From Fusibacter ferrireducens (GTDB lineage: Bacteria > Bacillota > Clostridia > Peptostreptococcales > Acidaminobacteraceae): DNA of 64,000 bases. The position numbers were made by a program, and so were the translations under genes. The notes beneath the pieces were generated by a model that did not search any database, was not told the DNA's origin, and worked only from the letters and a program-made list of their open reading frames with translations. Positions 43,722 through 52,410 of the stretch are shown one piece after another; position 1 is the stretch's first letter, and every line of letters begins with the position of its first letter. The DNA lies in NCBI RefSeq assembly GCF_015352425.1, contig NZ_JADKNH010000005.1, forward strand, positions 248,001 to 312,000, in the 5' to 3' direction.

Positions 43722-45419
43722 CTAGTTTTTACTGAAAGCTTTGGGACTTAATTTACACCCTTCTTCTGAGCTCAAAGGTTTTGAATAATAGTAGCCTTGT
43801 AGATAATCAATATTTAAAAGTACTGCGATTTCAGCCATTTCTATGGTTTCAATGCCCTCGGCGACAATGGTGATATTATTTTTATGACAGAGATCAACGA
43901 TAGATTTTAAAAAGCTTATGACAGAGGTGTTGTTGAGCGTTTGTGCCATGATTTCTCTATCTATTTTAAGTTCTGTAAGTGGAATCTGTATCAAGTTGTT
44001 GAGTGAAGCGTAGCCAGTACCGAAGTCATCCAGAGCAATACCGATACCTTGTGCCTTTAAATCTTTCAAGTTGTGCATGATGCAATCGGATTTTTCAAAC
44101 ATGATGGATTCTGTGATCTCTAATATGAGTTGATTGGGTGCAAGTGCAAATTGATGAACAAGCTCTTTTATTCGGTCAGAAAAGGATGGGTCTAAGAGTT
44201 GAATGATGGAAACGTTGACGGCAATTTTAACTTCTGTTTTGTGTTTAAAGTTATAAGCTGCAATGAAAGCACAAGACCGTTCAAGCACAAAGTTTCCCAG
44301 TGCAATGATTTCTTGATTTGCTTCGGATACAGGTATAAACTCATCCGGCATGATAAGGTCGAACGCGCTGGAATGCCACCTTAAAAGTGCTTCAAAACAG
44401 GCAATTTCTTTTTCTTGAAGCTCCAAGATGGGCTGATAGACAATATAAAATTCGTTATGATGCAAGCCTTGCATCATATGTGTTTCGATATGGAGATTTC
44501 TGAGAATACATGCCTTTGTTTGAGCACTATAAAAAGATATGATGCCGGAGCCCTTGCGTTGAGAATCCATGAGTGTCATATAAGCTCTAGTGAGAACTTC
44601 CTCGGCTGTTAGGGGATCATTTTCAATGGGATAATTTAGGGCGCTCATATTAAACTTAGAAGCACTTAAAAATTTTATTTTTTCTGAATAGCTCAATATG
44701 GACTTTTGAAGTTGAGTAAATAAGTTCATAACAGCAGATCTCTCAACGATATCTTTTGAGAGTAGTGCAAACTCACTATTGGATATTCGATAGGCTTGAT
44801 ATTGATCCTTAGAGAGCATCTTGATCACTTTTGAACCCAGCTCGAGAATTTCCTTGGAGAAAGAGTGACCATAAATCTTAACCAAATGGTAAATGGGATC
44901 AAAATCAAGAAGTACAATTGTAAATGGATGCGCTGCTCTAATGTATATTGTGATGTCTTCTTCAAGTTTTTTACGATTAAAAAAACGGGTCTGTTCATCT
45001 AAGTATGCCATTTGGTAAAGCTTTTCATTGTAATTTTTTTGAAGTGTTATATCCGTGTGCGAACCTACCATAAAAATGAGTTTGCCTGATTCATCGAAGT
45101 TTGCAATGCCCTGAGCTTCAATCCAAACTATTTCTCCACTTCTATTGTAAACTCTGTATTCAGATTTGAAACTTTCTATTCTTGAATGCACATGAGTTTC
45201 AATGCCTTTTTCAAATTGTGATTGATCTTCGGGATGAATATTGGCAATCCATTGATCTAATGTTGAATTTTCAAGGGATACGTTAAATGATTTATAAAAA
45301 TTCGCATTGAAAAAATGAACCGTATTATCAGGAAACATTTCCCATAAACCAATATTAGAGGCATCAAATAACTTGATGAGCTTGTCTAGTGATGGTTTTT
45401 TAGTGTTTATGAAATGCAT
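43722..45419 (-). CDS. PAS-GGDEF(degenerate)-EAL cyclic-di-GMP phosphodiesterase
   Basis: A 565-residue cytoplasmic protein. Residues about 15-130 form a PAS/PAC domain ending in FMVGSHTDITLQK. The GGDEF-like domain (about 135-300) keeps AYLDEQTRFFNRKKLEE but its active loop is RISNSEFALL, so it should not make c-di-GMP. The EAL domain (about 315-560) is complete: CFEALLRW, IAVNVSIIQL, LEITESIMF, ALDDFGTGYASL, LKIDREI, IVAEGIETIEM and LQGYYYSKPL. It probably hydrolyses c-di-GMP, perhaps tuned by the PAS ligand. ATG 45419 follows GAGGTGAG. It converges with the helicase gene on a shared terminator region. Confidence 0.92.
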   Translation of the reverse strand: MHFINTKKPSLDKLIKLFDASNIGLWEMFPDNTVHFFNANFYKSFNVSLENSTLDQWIANIHPEDQSQFEKGIETHVHSRIESFKSEYRVYNRSGEIVWIEAQGIANFDESGKLIFMVGSHTDITLQKNYNEKLYQMAYLDEQTRFFNRKKLEEDITIYIRAAHPFTIVLLDFDPIYHLVKIYGHSFSKEILELGSKVIKMLSKDQYQAYRISNSEFALLSKDIVERSAVMNLFTQLQKSILSYSEKIKFLSASKFNMSALNYPIENDPLTAEEVLTRAYMTLMDSQRKGSGIISFYSAQTKACILRNLHIETHMMQGLHHNEFYIVYQPILELQEKEIACFEALLRWHSSAFDLIMPDEFIPVSEANQEIIALGNFVLERSCAFIAAYNFKHKTEVKIAVNVSIIQLLDPSFSDRIKELVHQFALAPNQLILEITESIMFEKSDCIMHNLKDLKAQGIGIALDDFGTGYASLNNLIQIPLTELKIDREIMAQTLNNTSVISFLKSIVDLCHKNNITIVAEGIETIEMAEIAVLLNIDYLQGYYYSKPLSSEEGCKLSPKAFSKN

Positions 45420-45669
45420 GGACTCACCTCGATTTTAAATGGAATAAACAGATAAGCTAAATTGCTATTTAATAATTTATATAAATTGTAACACAATTAG
45501 TTTATGGAATCACATTAAAATTACTTGATCATTTTTAGGAAGAAAAAAAGAAGACGATTGGTATATAATAAGAAGTATAAAGGATAAGAAGTATAAAAGC
45601 TATAAGCGACGGGACGTATACGAGATTTAAGAGACGAACCTTTTAAAAAGGGTAACAGGAGGTGTCTTT

Positions 45670-46239
45670 ATGCAGTTGACACATGCAGAAATGTGGCAGG
45701 CATTTATAAAAAAAGATTCCAAATTTGATGGTGTTTTTTATACAGCAGTGAAGACGACAGGTATATTTTGCAAACCATCTTGTCGTGCGCGGAAACCATT
45801 AGAAAAAAATGTGATTTTCTATAATTCAGCTGATGAAGCGAAACAAGATGGCTTCAGACCTTGTAAAATTTGTGAACCTGAAGGTAAAAGCGCAGGGCAT
45901 TTGGAAGATATCGTTGTAATGTTGAAAGTCTATGTGGATCGTCATTACGCTAAACAAATAAACTTTCTCGAATTTGCAAATCAAAATGGGTTGAGTCAAA
46001 ATCATTTGACACGCGCTTTTAAAAAGGCGTGCAATATGACACCTAAAGCATATCTCGCTAAAGTCCGAATTGATCATGCAAGAGTGCTTTTAAAGGAAAC
46101 TCATGAGGAGATCTTGAAAATAACCTATGATGTTGGTTTTTTAAGCATATCCAGCTTTTATAAACATTTTAAAATGGCAACGGGCACATCTCCTAAAAAA
46201 TTTCGAGAGTGCCCAGAAAGGACCTCTATTCATGGATGA
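45670..46239 (+). CDS. adaA: AdaA: methylphosphotriester-DNA repair protein and AraC-type activator
   Basis: A 189-residue protein. The N-terminal zinc domain has four cysteines, Cys34 and Cys38 (GIFCKPSCRARKP) and Cys65 and Cys68 (GFRPCKIC); the first is the methyl acceptor in Ada proteins. Residues about 85-185 are an AraC-type DNA-binding part (FLEFANQNGLSQNHLTRAFK and ITYDVGFLSISSFYKHFK). Methylation of the cysteine should switch it to an activator of this operon. The ribosome site is AACAGGAGGTG. Eight bases of its end overlap the next gene. Confidence 0.94.
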   Translation: MQLTHAEMWQAFIKKDSKFDGVFYTAVKTTGIFCKPSCRARKPLEKNVIFYNSADEAKQDGFRPCKICEPEGKSAGHLEDIVVMLKVYVDRHYAKQINFLEFANQNGLSQNHLTRAFKKACNMTPKAYLAKVRIDHARVLLKETHEEILKITYDVGFLSISSFYKHFKMATGTSPKKFRECPERTSIHG

Positions 46240-47131
46240 GATTATTTTAGAAACGCCAGAAGACTTTAATTTTTCCGAGTGTCTCGTCTATCTCAACAGA
46301 TCGGAATTGGAGTGCCTTCACAGAGTTGTAGAGGGGACTCTTATCAAACTTATTCCATGCTTGGGGCAATATTATTTAATTCAAATTATCCCCATGAAAG
46401 ATAATCAAGCGTTAAAAATCACACTGCTCACTGGTGTGATAAGAGATTATTTGCAAGTTGAAGCCATAAAAAATTATGTTAGAACATGGTTTGATTTAGA
46501 AACCTCGTTGACCTCATTTTATGAACTCGGCAAGCGAGATTCGATTGTAAGATATGTCACTGAAAGGTATAGAGGCCTTAGGATTGTCAAAATTATGGAC
46601 TTGTTTGAAGGCTTTTGCTGGTCTGTTATTGGACAGCAAATCAATTTGAAGTTCGCCTATACACTAAAAAAACGACTGATTGAAACCTACGGCGAGTCCA
46701 TCACTTTCCAAGGTGAGCGCTATTATTTATTTCCCACGCCAGAAAGAATCGCTTGCTTGAGGACAGATGATTTAAAAGATTTGCAATTTTCAGGACGCAA
46801 AGCAGAATATGTGACTGGCATTGCAAATCTTTTTTGTCAAGGGGCTTTGGATGAAACTCAGATTAAGCATATGGAGTCATACGAGATGATTAAAGAAAAA
46901 CTTTTGAAAGTGAGAGGCATTGGGCATTGGACTGCGGATTATATTATGCTCAAATGTCTTGATGTAAAAGAAGCCTTTCCAATTGCGGATGTGGGGATTC
47001 ACAACGCAATTAAAGGTATTATGAATCTAGAACAGAAACCGACGATAGCGGAAATTGAATTGCTGTCAAAATTTTGGAAAGGGCATGAGGCATACGTGAC
47101 TTTTTACTTATGGAGGTATTTATATGACTAA
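46232..47131 (+). CDS. alkA: DNA-3-methyladenine glycosylase II (AlkA family)
   Basis: A 299-residue glycosylase. The C-terminal half is a helix-hairpin-helix glycosylase: SVIGQQINLKFAYTLKKRL, then the HhH LLKVRGIGHWTADYIMLKCL and the catalytic aspartate Asp253 in FPIADVGIHNAI. The N-terminal part is AlkA-like. It removes alkylated bases from DNA. It overlaps adaA by eight bases upstream and ogt by eight bases downstream, so all three are translated together, as is usual for the adaptive response. Confidence 0.92.
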   Translation: MDEIILETPEDFNFSECLVYLNRSELECLHRVVEGTLIKLIPCLGQYYLIQIIPMKDNQALKITLLTGVIRDYLQVEAIKNYVRTWFDLETSLTSFYELGKRDSIVRYVTERYRGLRIVKIMDLFEGFCWSVIGQQINLKFAYTLKKRLIETYGESITFQGERYYLFPTPERIACLRTDDLKDLQFSGRKAEYVTGIANLFCQGALDETQIKHMESYEMIKEKLLKVRGIGHWTADYIMLKCLDVKEAFPIADVGIHNAIKGIMNLEQKPTIAEIELLSKFWKGHEAYVTFYLWRYLYD

Positions 47132-47609
47132 TGTATATCGAGATGAATTCGTCGCTCCCTTTGGCATTTTAGAAATTATGGCCGATGAGTCTCATTTGAT
47201 GAAGCTTGATTTGCTTAAAAGCGAACATGCAGATCGAAGGATAAATCCAAATCCAATTACGGATAGGACTAAAGATCAGTTAAGAGATTATTTTGAAGGT
47301 AAGAGAATGGTTTTTGACCTGCCGATTTTGCCGCAAGGTACTGAGTATCAAAAAAAAGTATGGCAACATCTGTTGAATATTCCCTATGGTGAAACCATCT
47401 CTTATAAAACATTGGCAATTTGGACTGGAAATGACAAGGCATCAAGAGCAGTGGGACATGCAAATAGTAAAAATACGATTATGATTGTCATACCTTGTCA
47501 TAGGGTAATTGGAAAAAATGGTGAGCTCACAGGTTATGCTGGCGGACTTGATGTGAAAAGATGGCTTATTGAACATGAACAAAAATTTGCCAACACCAAG
47601 GGGTTATGA
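47124..47609 (+). CDS. ogt: Methylated-DNA-[protein]-cysteine S-methyltransferase (Ogt/AdaB)
   Basis: A 161-residue O6-alkylguanine repair protein. The active-site motif is VIPCHRVIGKNGELTGYAGG with acceptor Cys125. Upstream are YGETISYKTLA and RAVGHANSKN, both typical. It takes the alkyl group from O6-methylguanine irreversibly. The ATG lies inside the end of the glycosylase gene (TATGACTAA overlap). Confidence 0.95.
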   Translation: MTNVYRDEFVAPFGILEIMADESHLMKLDLLKSEHADRRINPNPITDRTKDQLRDYFEGKRMVFDLPILPQGTEYQKKVWQHLLNIPYGETISYKTLAIWTGNDKASRAVGHANSKNTIMIVIPCHRVIGKNGELTGYAGGLDVKRWLIEHEQKFANTKGL

Positions 47610-47656
47610 TAATATAAAAGCCGTTGCTTATCATTAAATGAGAATGGAGATTTTAT

Positions 47657-47998
47657 ATGCTTATATTACCGAATTGCCCAAAGTGCAACTGCGAATACAC
47701 CTATGAGATGGGGGCGCTTTATATCTGTCCAGAGTGTGCACATGAGTGGGCGATTAAATCACCGGAACGCGCGAACACAGAGGAGAAGATTATCAAAGAT
47801 GCCAACGGCAATGTGTTATCAGATGGAGATTCTGTTACGATCATAAAAGATTTAAAAGTCAAAGGGAGTTCATCTGTACTTAAAATAGGTACAAAGGTTA
47901 AAAACATTCGATTAGTAGAAGGTGATCATGATATCGATTGTAAAATTGAAGGTTTTGGTGCTATGAAACTGAAATCGGAATTTGTTAAAAAAGTATAG
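47657..47998 (+). CDS. yjdM: PhnA/YjdM family zinc-ribbon protein
   Basis: A 113-residue protein with an N-terminal zinc ribbon ([11 protein letters not shown], then [10 protein letters not shown]) and a C-terminal beta-rich domain (VKDANGN-like [26 protein letters not shown] and [21 protein letters not shown]). This matches the PhnA/YjdM family, whose name recalls alkylphosphonate use but whose function is not settled. It lies 47 bases after ogt with its own weak ribosome site (ATGGAGA) and may be part of the same transcript. Confidence 0.9.
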   Translation: MLILPNCPKCNCEYTYEMGALYICPECAHEWAIKSPERANTEEKIIKDANGNVLSDGDSVTIIKDLKVKGSSSVLKIGTKVKNIRLVEGDHDIDCKIEGFGAMKLKSEFVKKV

Positions 47999-48049
47999 TT
48001 TCGTGAATGCTTATTTCACTTTTATAGAAATAAGAGAAAAAGACGCGCG

Positions 48050-48340
48050 CTATTTTTTTAATCCCAAGAATTCGTAAGTGATGTCGCTCGTAGGAAAAGT
48101 TCTGCAAGCCAGCGTAATGCCAGAGTCAAAATCTGCCTTGGAGATGTGCTCGCGACTCATTAGACCAACCGTATATGTGCCGGATAACACTTTTATTCGG
48201 CAATAGCCACAACCTCCTTGTCTGCAGCCTACCATGAAATTAGCATTATGGTTGGCTTCAAGAGATTCTAGGAGGTTTTGATTTTCTCTGCAAGTATAAG
48301 TGATGTTCTTGTTAACAATGGTAATCTTATTTTTTTCCAT
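48050..48340 (-). CDS. dmpQ: XylT/DmpQ-like [2Fe-2S] ferredoxin
   Basis: A 96-residue plant-type ferredoxin with cluster cysteines Cys39, Cys44, Cys47 and Cys79 (MVGCRQGGCGYCRIKVLSG ... LACRTFP). The segments VGCR.GGCG.CR..VLSG.Y and GLMSREHISKAD resemble XylT/DmpQ, the small ferredoxins that re-reduce the iron of catechol 2,3-dioxygenase after oxidative inactivation. It is encoded divergently to the IclR gene and near the dioxygenase operon, which supports that role. The ribosome site AGGAGGA precedes ATG 48340 on the minus strand. The specific assignment rests on remembered sequence likeness. Confidence 0.85.
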   Translation of the reverse strand: MEKNKITIVNKNITYTCRENQNLLESLEANHNANFMVGCRQGGCGYCRIKVLSGTYTVGLMSREHISKADFDSGITLACRTFPTSDITYEFLGLKK

Positions 48341-48410
48341 ATAAATCCTCCTCGTTGCATAGGGTTAGATCATTGAGAAATCCTAAAGGTAGAAATCTCA
48401 ATGCTCAATC

Positions 48411-48427
48411 GTTCGATAATATCAAAC
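48411..48427. promoter_or_regulatory. IclR-operator candidate 1 (ferredoxin/iclR region)
   Basis: GTTCGATAATATCAAAC is one base from a perfect palindrome and matches the site at 49372-49388 at 16 of 17 positions. It covers the likely -10 of the ferredoxin promoter. Confidence 0.75.
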
Positions 48428-48444
48428 TGCATTTGACTATACAA
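48416..48444 (-). promoter_or_regulatory. Candidate promoter of the ferredoxin gene
   Basis: On the minus strand TTGTAT (48439-48444), 17 bases, then TATTAT (48416-48421). The -10 lies inside the palindromic operator, which would let the regulator block it. Confidence 0.5.
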
Positions 48445-48463
48445 AATTTTTCAACAAAATCTC

Positions 48464-48492
48464 TTTACAGAGATCATGTGATGTGATAATAT
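48464..48492 (+). promoter_or_regulatory. Candidate promoter of the iclR gene
   Basis: TTTACA (48464-48469), 17 bases, TAATAT (48487-48492); 70 bases before the TTG start. Confidence 0.6.
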
Positions 48493-48562
48493 TGTATCAA
48501 GATCAGTACGAAATTGCCAATGATTTGAAATGAATCGAGAATAATTAAGTGAGGTCATTTAA

Positions 48563-49330
48563 TTGAGTAGTAATAAAATTGTACAGTCTGTTGACAGAGC
48601 GATGCGCATTTTAAAATGTTTTTCAGAAGAGACGCCGGAGCTTAAATTATCCGAAATATCTGATCATTTAGATTTGAATAAGAGTACAGTACATGGGATT
48701 GTGAGCACCTTGAAAGCACATGGACTGTTAGAACAAAATGAAGAAAATCAAAAATACAAATTGGGATTGAAATTGATGGAATTAGGAGATGTTGTTGCCC
48801 ATTCTATTGATATTCTAAAAATTGCACCACCTCTTTTAACGGAACTTGGCAAAATATTAAATGAGACCATCCATATTGGCATACTGGATGGAATGGAAGT
48901 CTCTTATATTTATAAGCAAGAATCTAGTCAGTCTATGAGAATACATACGACAATTGGTGCTAGGAATCCCGCCCATTGCACTGGGCTTGGAAAAGTGCTT
49001 CTTGCTTATGTAGATCCAGAGGTTTTAGATAGTACCATGCCTGAAATATTGGAACAGAGAACTCCGAATACCATTGTGGATCGAGAGAAGCTCTATGTGG
49101 AACTGGATACCATTAGAAAAAAGGGTTATGCAATAGATCATGAAGAAATTGCCGAAGGCTTGACATGTGTGGCCACGCCTTTGTTTGATCAGAATGGTGC
49201 TGTGAAATATGCCATGAGCACGTCTGGTCCGACTTTCAGAATGACCGAAGAAAAAATAGATGAAACCATTCAAAATATGAAAGAGGTTGCCAAGACACTT
49301 TCATTAAAATTAGGCTATAAAGGATTGTAG
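48563..49330 (+). CDS. IclR family regulator of the meta-cleavage genes
   Basis: A 255-residue IclR protein starting at TTG after GTGAGGT. The winged helix is SVDRAMRILKCFSEETPELK, LSEISDHLDLNKSTVHGIVS. The effector domain has GLGKVLLAYVDPE, KGYAIDHEEIAEGLTCVATPLFD (in two parts) and a C-terminal ATP-lacking GAF-like fold. It lies between the ferredoxin gene and the catabolic operon, both of which carry the same 17-base palindrome, so it is the natural candidate to bind there. IclR proteins of aromatic pathways respond to aromatic acids or phenols; the ligand here is unknown. Confidence 0.93.
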   Translation: MSSNKIVQSVDRAMRILKCFSEETPELKLSEISDHLDLNKSTVHGIVSTLKAHGLLEQNEENQKYKLGLKLMELGDVVAHSIDILKIAPPLLTELGKILNETIHIGILDGMEVSYIYKQESSQSMRIHTTIGARNPAHCTGLGKVLLAYVDPEVLDSTMPEILEQRTPNTIVDREKLYVELDTIRKKGYAIDHEEIAEGLTCVATPLFDQNGAVKYAMSTSGPTFRMTEEKIDETIQNMKEVAKTLSLKLGYKGL

Positions 49331-49352
49331 GTATTCTACAGCCTAATTTTTT
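49310..49352 (+). terminator. Terminator overlapping the 3' end of iclR
   Basis: TTAGGC and TGTAG inside the last iclR codons pair with CTACA and GCCTAA, followed by TTTTTT. The tail of the coding sequence forms the 5' arm. Confidence 0.75.
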
Positions 49353-49371
49353 AACATTATATGAGAATGCG

Positions 49372-49388
49372 GTTTGATAATATCAAAC
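49372..49388. promoter_or_regulatory. IclR-operator candidate 2 (before the catabolic operon)
   Basis: GTTTGATAATATCAAAC is a perfect 17-base palindrome, 89 bases before the acetaldehyde dehydrogenase start. The near-identical site at 48411-48427 makes chance unlikely. Confidence 0.8.
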
Positions 49389-49476
49389 GAACTGTAGTGG
49401 ATGAAAATCGCGATGAGTAAATGAATAAGGAAATTGGATATGTGTGAACAATCTGAATAAAAGGAGGGTGTATCTG

Positions 49477-50358
49477 TTGGAAAAGATAAAAGTTGCAATC
49501 ATAGGACCAGGCAATATTGGTTTGGATCTGCTGTACAAGATTGAACGCAGTCCATATTTAGAATTAGCATACATGATTGGGATTCAGGATTCTCTTGGTA
49601 TTGAAACAGCTAAAGGGAAAGGTGTCAAGACGACGACAGAGGGGATTGATGGTTTTTTGCCTGAATCAGATGATGTGAGTATTGTATTCGACTGTACCAG
49701 TGCAAAAGCCCATTTGTACAATGGACCAAAACTCAAGGAAAAAGGAATTTTCACGATTGATTTGACACCGGCGGCTATTGGGCCAATGCTCATTCCAGCG
49801 GTTAATTTAACGGATCAAATGTTGGAACTGGATAACGTCAACATGGTAACCTGTGCTGGACAAGCCACAACACCGATTGTGGCGGCGATTAATGCAGTGG
49901 CAGATGTCTCTTATGCGGAAGTGGTCTCTTCTATAAGCAGCAAGAGTGCTGGACCTGGCACAAGAGCCAATATCGATGAATTTACAGTGACGACGCAGAA
50001 AGCATTAAAAGAAGTTGGTGGTGCCGATGAGTCCAAAGTCATCATTGTATTAAATCCAGCTGAGCCACCAATTTACATGAGAAATACCATTTATACGAGA
50101 GTAAAGCATACAGATTTAGAAATCATAAAAAAAGCAGTTGAAGAAATGGTTTTGAAAATTAAGGCGTATGTTCCGGGCTATAAACTCATGTTGGAACCAA
50201 TTATTCAAGATGATGTTGTAACGACAATTATACAAGTTGCTGGTCTTGGAGATTATTTGCCTGTTTATTCAGGTAACTTAGATATTATTACCTCTGCAGC
50301 TGTGAATATTGCAGAAAAATATGCGCAAAGAAGGGCAGGTGATGGCAAAGATGTCTAA
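49477..50358 (+). CDS. dmpF: Acetaldehyde dehydrogenase (acylating)
   Basis: A 293-residue enzyme of the DmpF/MhpF/XylQ family. The NAD motif is [12 protein letters not shown] (residues 8-19) and the catalytic cysteine is Cys126 in [33 protein letters not shown] lies after it. It turns acetaldehyde, channelled from the aldolase, into acetyl-CoA with NAD+ and CoA. TTG 49477 is chosen because AAAGGAGGG lies just before it; the upstream in-frame GTG at 49444 would place the ribosome site inside the gene. It overlaps the aldolase gene by 17 bases, matching the physical complex of the two proteins. Confidence 0.94.
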   Translation: MEKIKVAIIGPGNIGLDLLYKIERSPYLELAYMIGIQDSLGIETAKGKGVKTTTEGIDGFLPESDDVSIVFDCTSAKAHLYNGPKLKEKGIFTIDLTPAAIGPMLIPAVNLTDQMLELDNVNMVTCAGQATTPIVAAINAVADVSYAEVVSSISSKSAGPGTRANIDEFTVTTQKALKEVGGADESKVIIVLNPAEPPIYMRNTIYTRVKHTDLEIIKKAVEEMVLKIKAYVPGYKLMLEPIIQDDVVTTIIQVAGLGDYLPVYSGNLDIITSAAVNIAEKYAQRRAGDGKDV

Positions 50359-51358
50359 AATAATATTGACAGATACAACTCTTAGGGATGGCAATCATAC
50401 GGTATCTCACCAGTTCTCGCCTGATGATGTGGCAAAGGTTGCTTTGGGCTTGCAGGGGGCAGGAATCGATCTTATTGAAATTGGTCACGGAGATGGTTTA
50501 ACAGGTTCATCTATCAATTATGGATTTTCGAAATATGATGACTTTTCAACGATAAAAGCAGCAGCAGAAGTTTTGACAACTTCAAAGCTTACGGTTTTAT
50601 TATTACCGGGGATCGGTACGGTGAAAGCACTTGAACAAGCACATAAATATGGTGCCAAAGCCGTTCGAGTGGCAACGCATGTTACCGAAGCCGATGTGTC
50701 TGCGCAGCATATTAAAGCAGCTAAAGAAATGGGCCTTTTTACAGTGGGATTTTTAATGATGTCACACATGACAGATGTGGACCGACTTGTTGAAGAAGCG
50801 CTTAAGATGGAGTCTTACGGGGCAGATGTCGTCTATGTTACAGATTCAGCAGGCGCCATGGTTCCCAGCCAAGTTGCGGAAAAAGTTGCTGCATTAAAGA
50901 ACAACTTAAAAGTGCCTATTGGTCATCATGCGCATAATAATTTAGGCTGTGCGATTGCCAATAATCTTGCAGCGATTGATGCTGGTGCCACTTATGTGGA
51001 CTCCTCTCTAATGGGACTTGGTGCTGGCGCAGGAAATACTTCAACTGAAACTCTGATAGCAGTACTGAATAAGATGAAACATGACCATAGGGGGGATTTG
51101 TATAAGGCAATGGATGTTTCAAAAGATATTTTGGTGCCAATATTAGAGTCAAAGGGCTTACATTTGTCAACGAATCATGATTCAATGATGTTAGGGTACG
51201 CTGGTGTTTATTCAAGTTTTTTACTGCATTCAAGACGTGCTTCTGAAAGATTCGATGTGGATGTGAGAGATATATTGCTAGAGTTAGGTAAACGAAAAGT
51301 TGTCGGGGGGCAAGAAGATTGGATTATCGATATTGCTCATGGATTATCAACAAGATAA
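50342..51358 (+). CDS. dmpG: 4-hydroxy-2-oxovalerate aldolase
   Basis: A 338-residue enzyme of the DmpG/MhpE/XylK family. The N-terminal [18 protein letters not shown] has the metal-binding Asp and catalytic Arg, and the HxH metal site is in [17 protein letters not shown]. It splits 4-hydroxy-2-oxovalerate to pyruvate and acetaldehyde, handing the aldehyde to the adjacent dehydrogenase. ATG 50342 after AGAAGGGCAGGTG is chosen; ATG 50351 is a possible alternative. C-terminal ends near [13 protein letters not shown], the usual docking domain. Confidence 0.95.
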   Translation: MAKMSKIILTDTTLRDGNHTVSHQFSPDDVAKVALGLQGAGIDLIEIGHGDGLTGSSINYGFSKYDDFSTIKAAAEVLTTSKLTVLLLPGIGTVKALEQAHKYGAKAVRVATHVTEADVSAQHIKAAKEMGLFTVGFLMMSHMTDVDRLVEEALKMESYGADVVYVTDSAGAMVPSQVAEKVAALKNNLKVPIGHHAHNNLGCAIANNLAAIDAGATYVDSSLMGLGAGAGNTSTETLIAVLNKMKHDHRGDLYKAMDVSKDILVPILESKGLHLSTNHDSMMLGYAGVYSSFLLHSRRASERFDVDVRDILLELGKRKVVGGQEDWIIDIAHGLSTR

Positions 51359-51398
51359 TGCGCACATGCATTAGTCAAATCAGAATGGAGGTTTTAAG

Positions 51399-52328
51399 AT
51401 GGCATTAAAGGGAGTACTTAGGACAGGTTTGGTTCAACTTAGAGTTTTGGATTTAGACAAATCACTTGACCATTACAGAAAACACATTGGTTTAACAGAA
51501 GTGGGGCGTACGGAAGATGGTAGAGTTATGCTTAAGGGCAACGATGAATTTGATCATCATTCAGTTGTGCTTCGATTGGCAGAAACGCCAGGCCTTGATT
51601 ACATTGGTTTAAAAGTGGACACAAAAGAAAATTTGGAGCGATTTGAGGCCGAAACAAAAGCCTTTGGATTTGAAATCGAAGAAATTGCACCGAATAGCGA
51701 TCAACCGGGATTTGGACGTCGTATTGCAGTGAAGCTGCCAACTGGACACCGTATAGATCTATATTCTGAAGTTGAACTTGCTGAGAAACATCCTGGCATA
51801 AAAAATCCTAAATTGTGGATTGAAGAGCCAAAGGGAATGGATGTAAGCTGTTTTGATCATGCTTTACTGTATGGACCTAATGCAAAAGAAGCAACACAAT
51901 GGTTTGTAGAAGTCCTTGAAATGTCAATTGTTGAAGTGGTTAAAAAGGAAGACGGCGTGGAAAATTTAGCAGTTTGGCTCAGTGCTTCCAACCGTGGACA
52001 TGATCTTGCAATATTGGATTATGACAAACCGGGTAAACTCCATCATATCTCTTTCCATTTAGAAGACTGGAATGCAATTGGTCATGCGGCAGATATCATG
52101 GGGCAATATAATATCTCTATAGATGTTGGACCAACGCGTCATGGTGTTACTAGAGGTCAAACCATCTACTTCTTTGATCCATCAGGGAATCGAAATGAAG
52201 TTTTCTGTGGAGGTTATTTCTACTATCCAGATATGCCATTGCGTGTTTGGGATATAGAACATGTGGGAGAAGGTATTTTCTATTATGATAAAGTACTCAA
52301 CGAGCGCTTCTTAAGTGTGGTATCTTAA
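51399..52328 (+). CDS. dmpB: Catechol 2,3-dioxygenase (type I extradiol)
   Basis: A 309-residue two-domain vicinal-oxygen-chelate protein. The iron ligands align with those of XylE: His154 (SCFDHALLYGP), His215 (GKLHHISFHLEDW) and Glu267 (NRNEVFCGGY). IDVGPTRHGVTRGQTIYFFD and the C-terminus KVLNERFLSVVS are also XylE-like. With Fe(II) and O2 it opens catechol or a methylcatechol to a 2-hydroxymuconic semialdehyde-type product. The ribosome site AATGGAGGT precedes the ATG. Molecular oxygen is needed, which is notable in a genome that otherwise looks fermentative. The companion ferredoxin is encoded 3 kb upstream. Confidence 0.95.
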   Translation: MALKGVLRTGLVQLRVLDLDKSLDHYRKHIGLTEVGRTEDGRVMLKGNDEFDHHSVVLRLAETPGLDYIGLKVDTKENLERFEAETKAFGFEIEEIAPNSDQPGFGRRIAVKLPTGHRIDLYSEVELAEKHPGIKNPKLWIEEPKGMDVSCFDHALLYGPNAKEATQWFVEVLEMSIVEVVKKEDGVENLAVWLSASNRGHDLAILDYDKPGKLHHISFHLEDWNAIGHAADIMGQYNISIDVGPTRHGVTRGQTIYFFDPSGNRNEVFCGGYFYYPDMPLRVWDIEHVGEGIFYYDKVLNERFLSVVS

Positions 52329-52338
52329 ATAAAAAAAT

Positions 52339-52380
52339 CAAATTTCATGCATTCATTTAATGATGAGTGCATGAAATTTG
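52339..52380 (+). promoter_or_regulatory. Long intercistronic hairpin between dioxygenase and hydrolase
   Basis: Eighteen-base arms CAAATTTCATGCATTCAT and ATGAGTGCATGAAATTTG (one G-U pair) around TTAATG. No U-run follows on the plus strand; the T-run on the opposite strand suggests it could stop antisense transcription. It may set the relative mRNA level of the two cistrons. Confidence 0.65.
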
Positions 52381-52410
52381 ATATGATATGATTAAAGGAG
52401 GTAAATACTT

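Noticed and set aside
48009-48036. Inverted repeat CTTATTTC/GAAATAAG between PhnA and ferredoxin genes as terminator
   Set aside because: The stem is AT-rich and short and neither side has a T-run; left unannotated.
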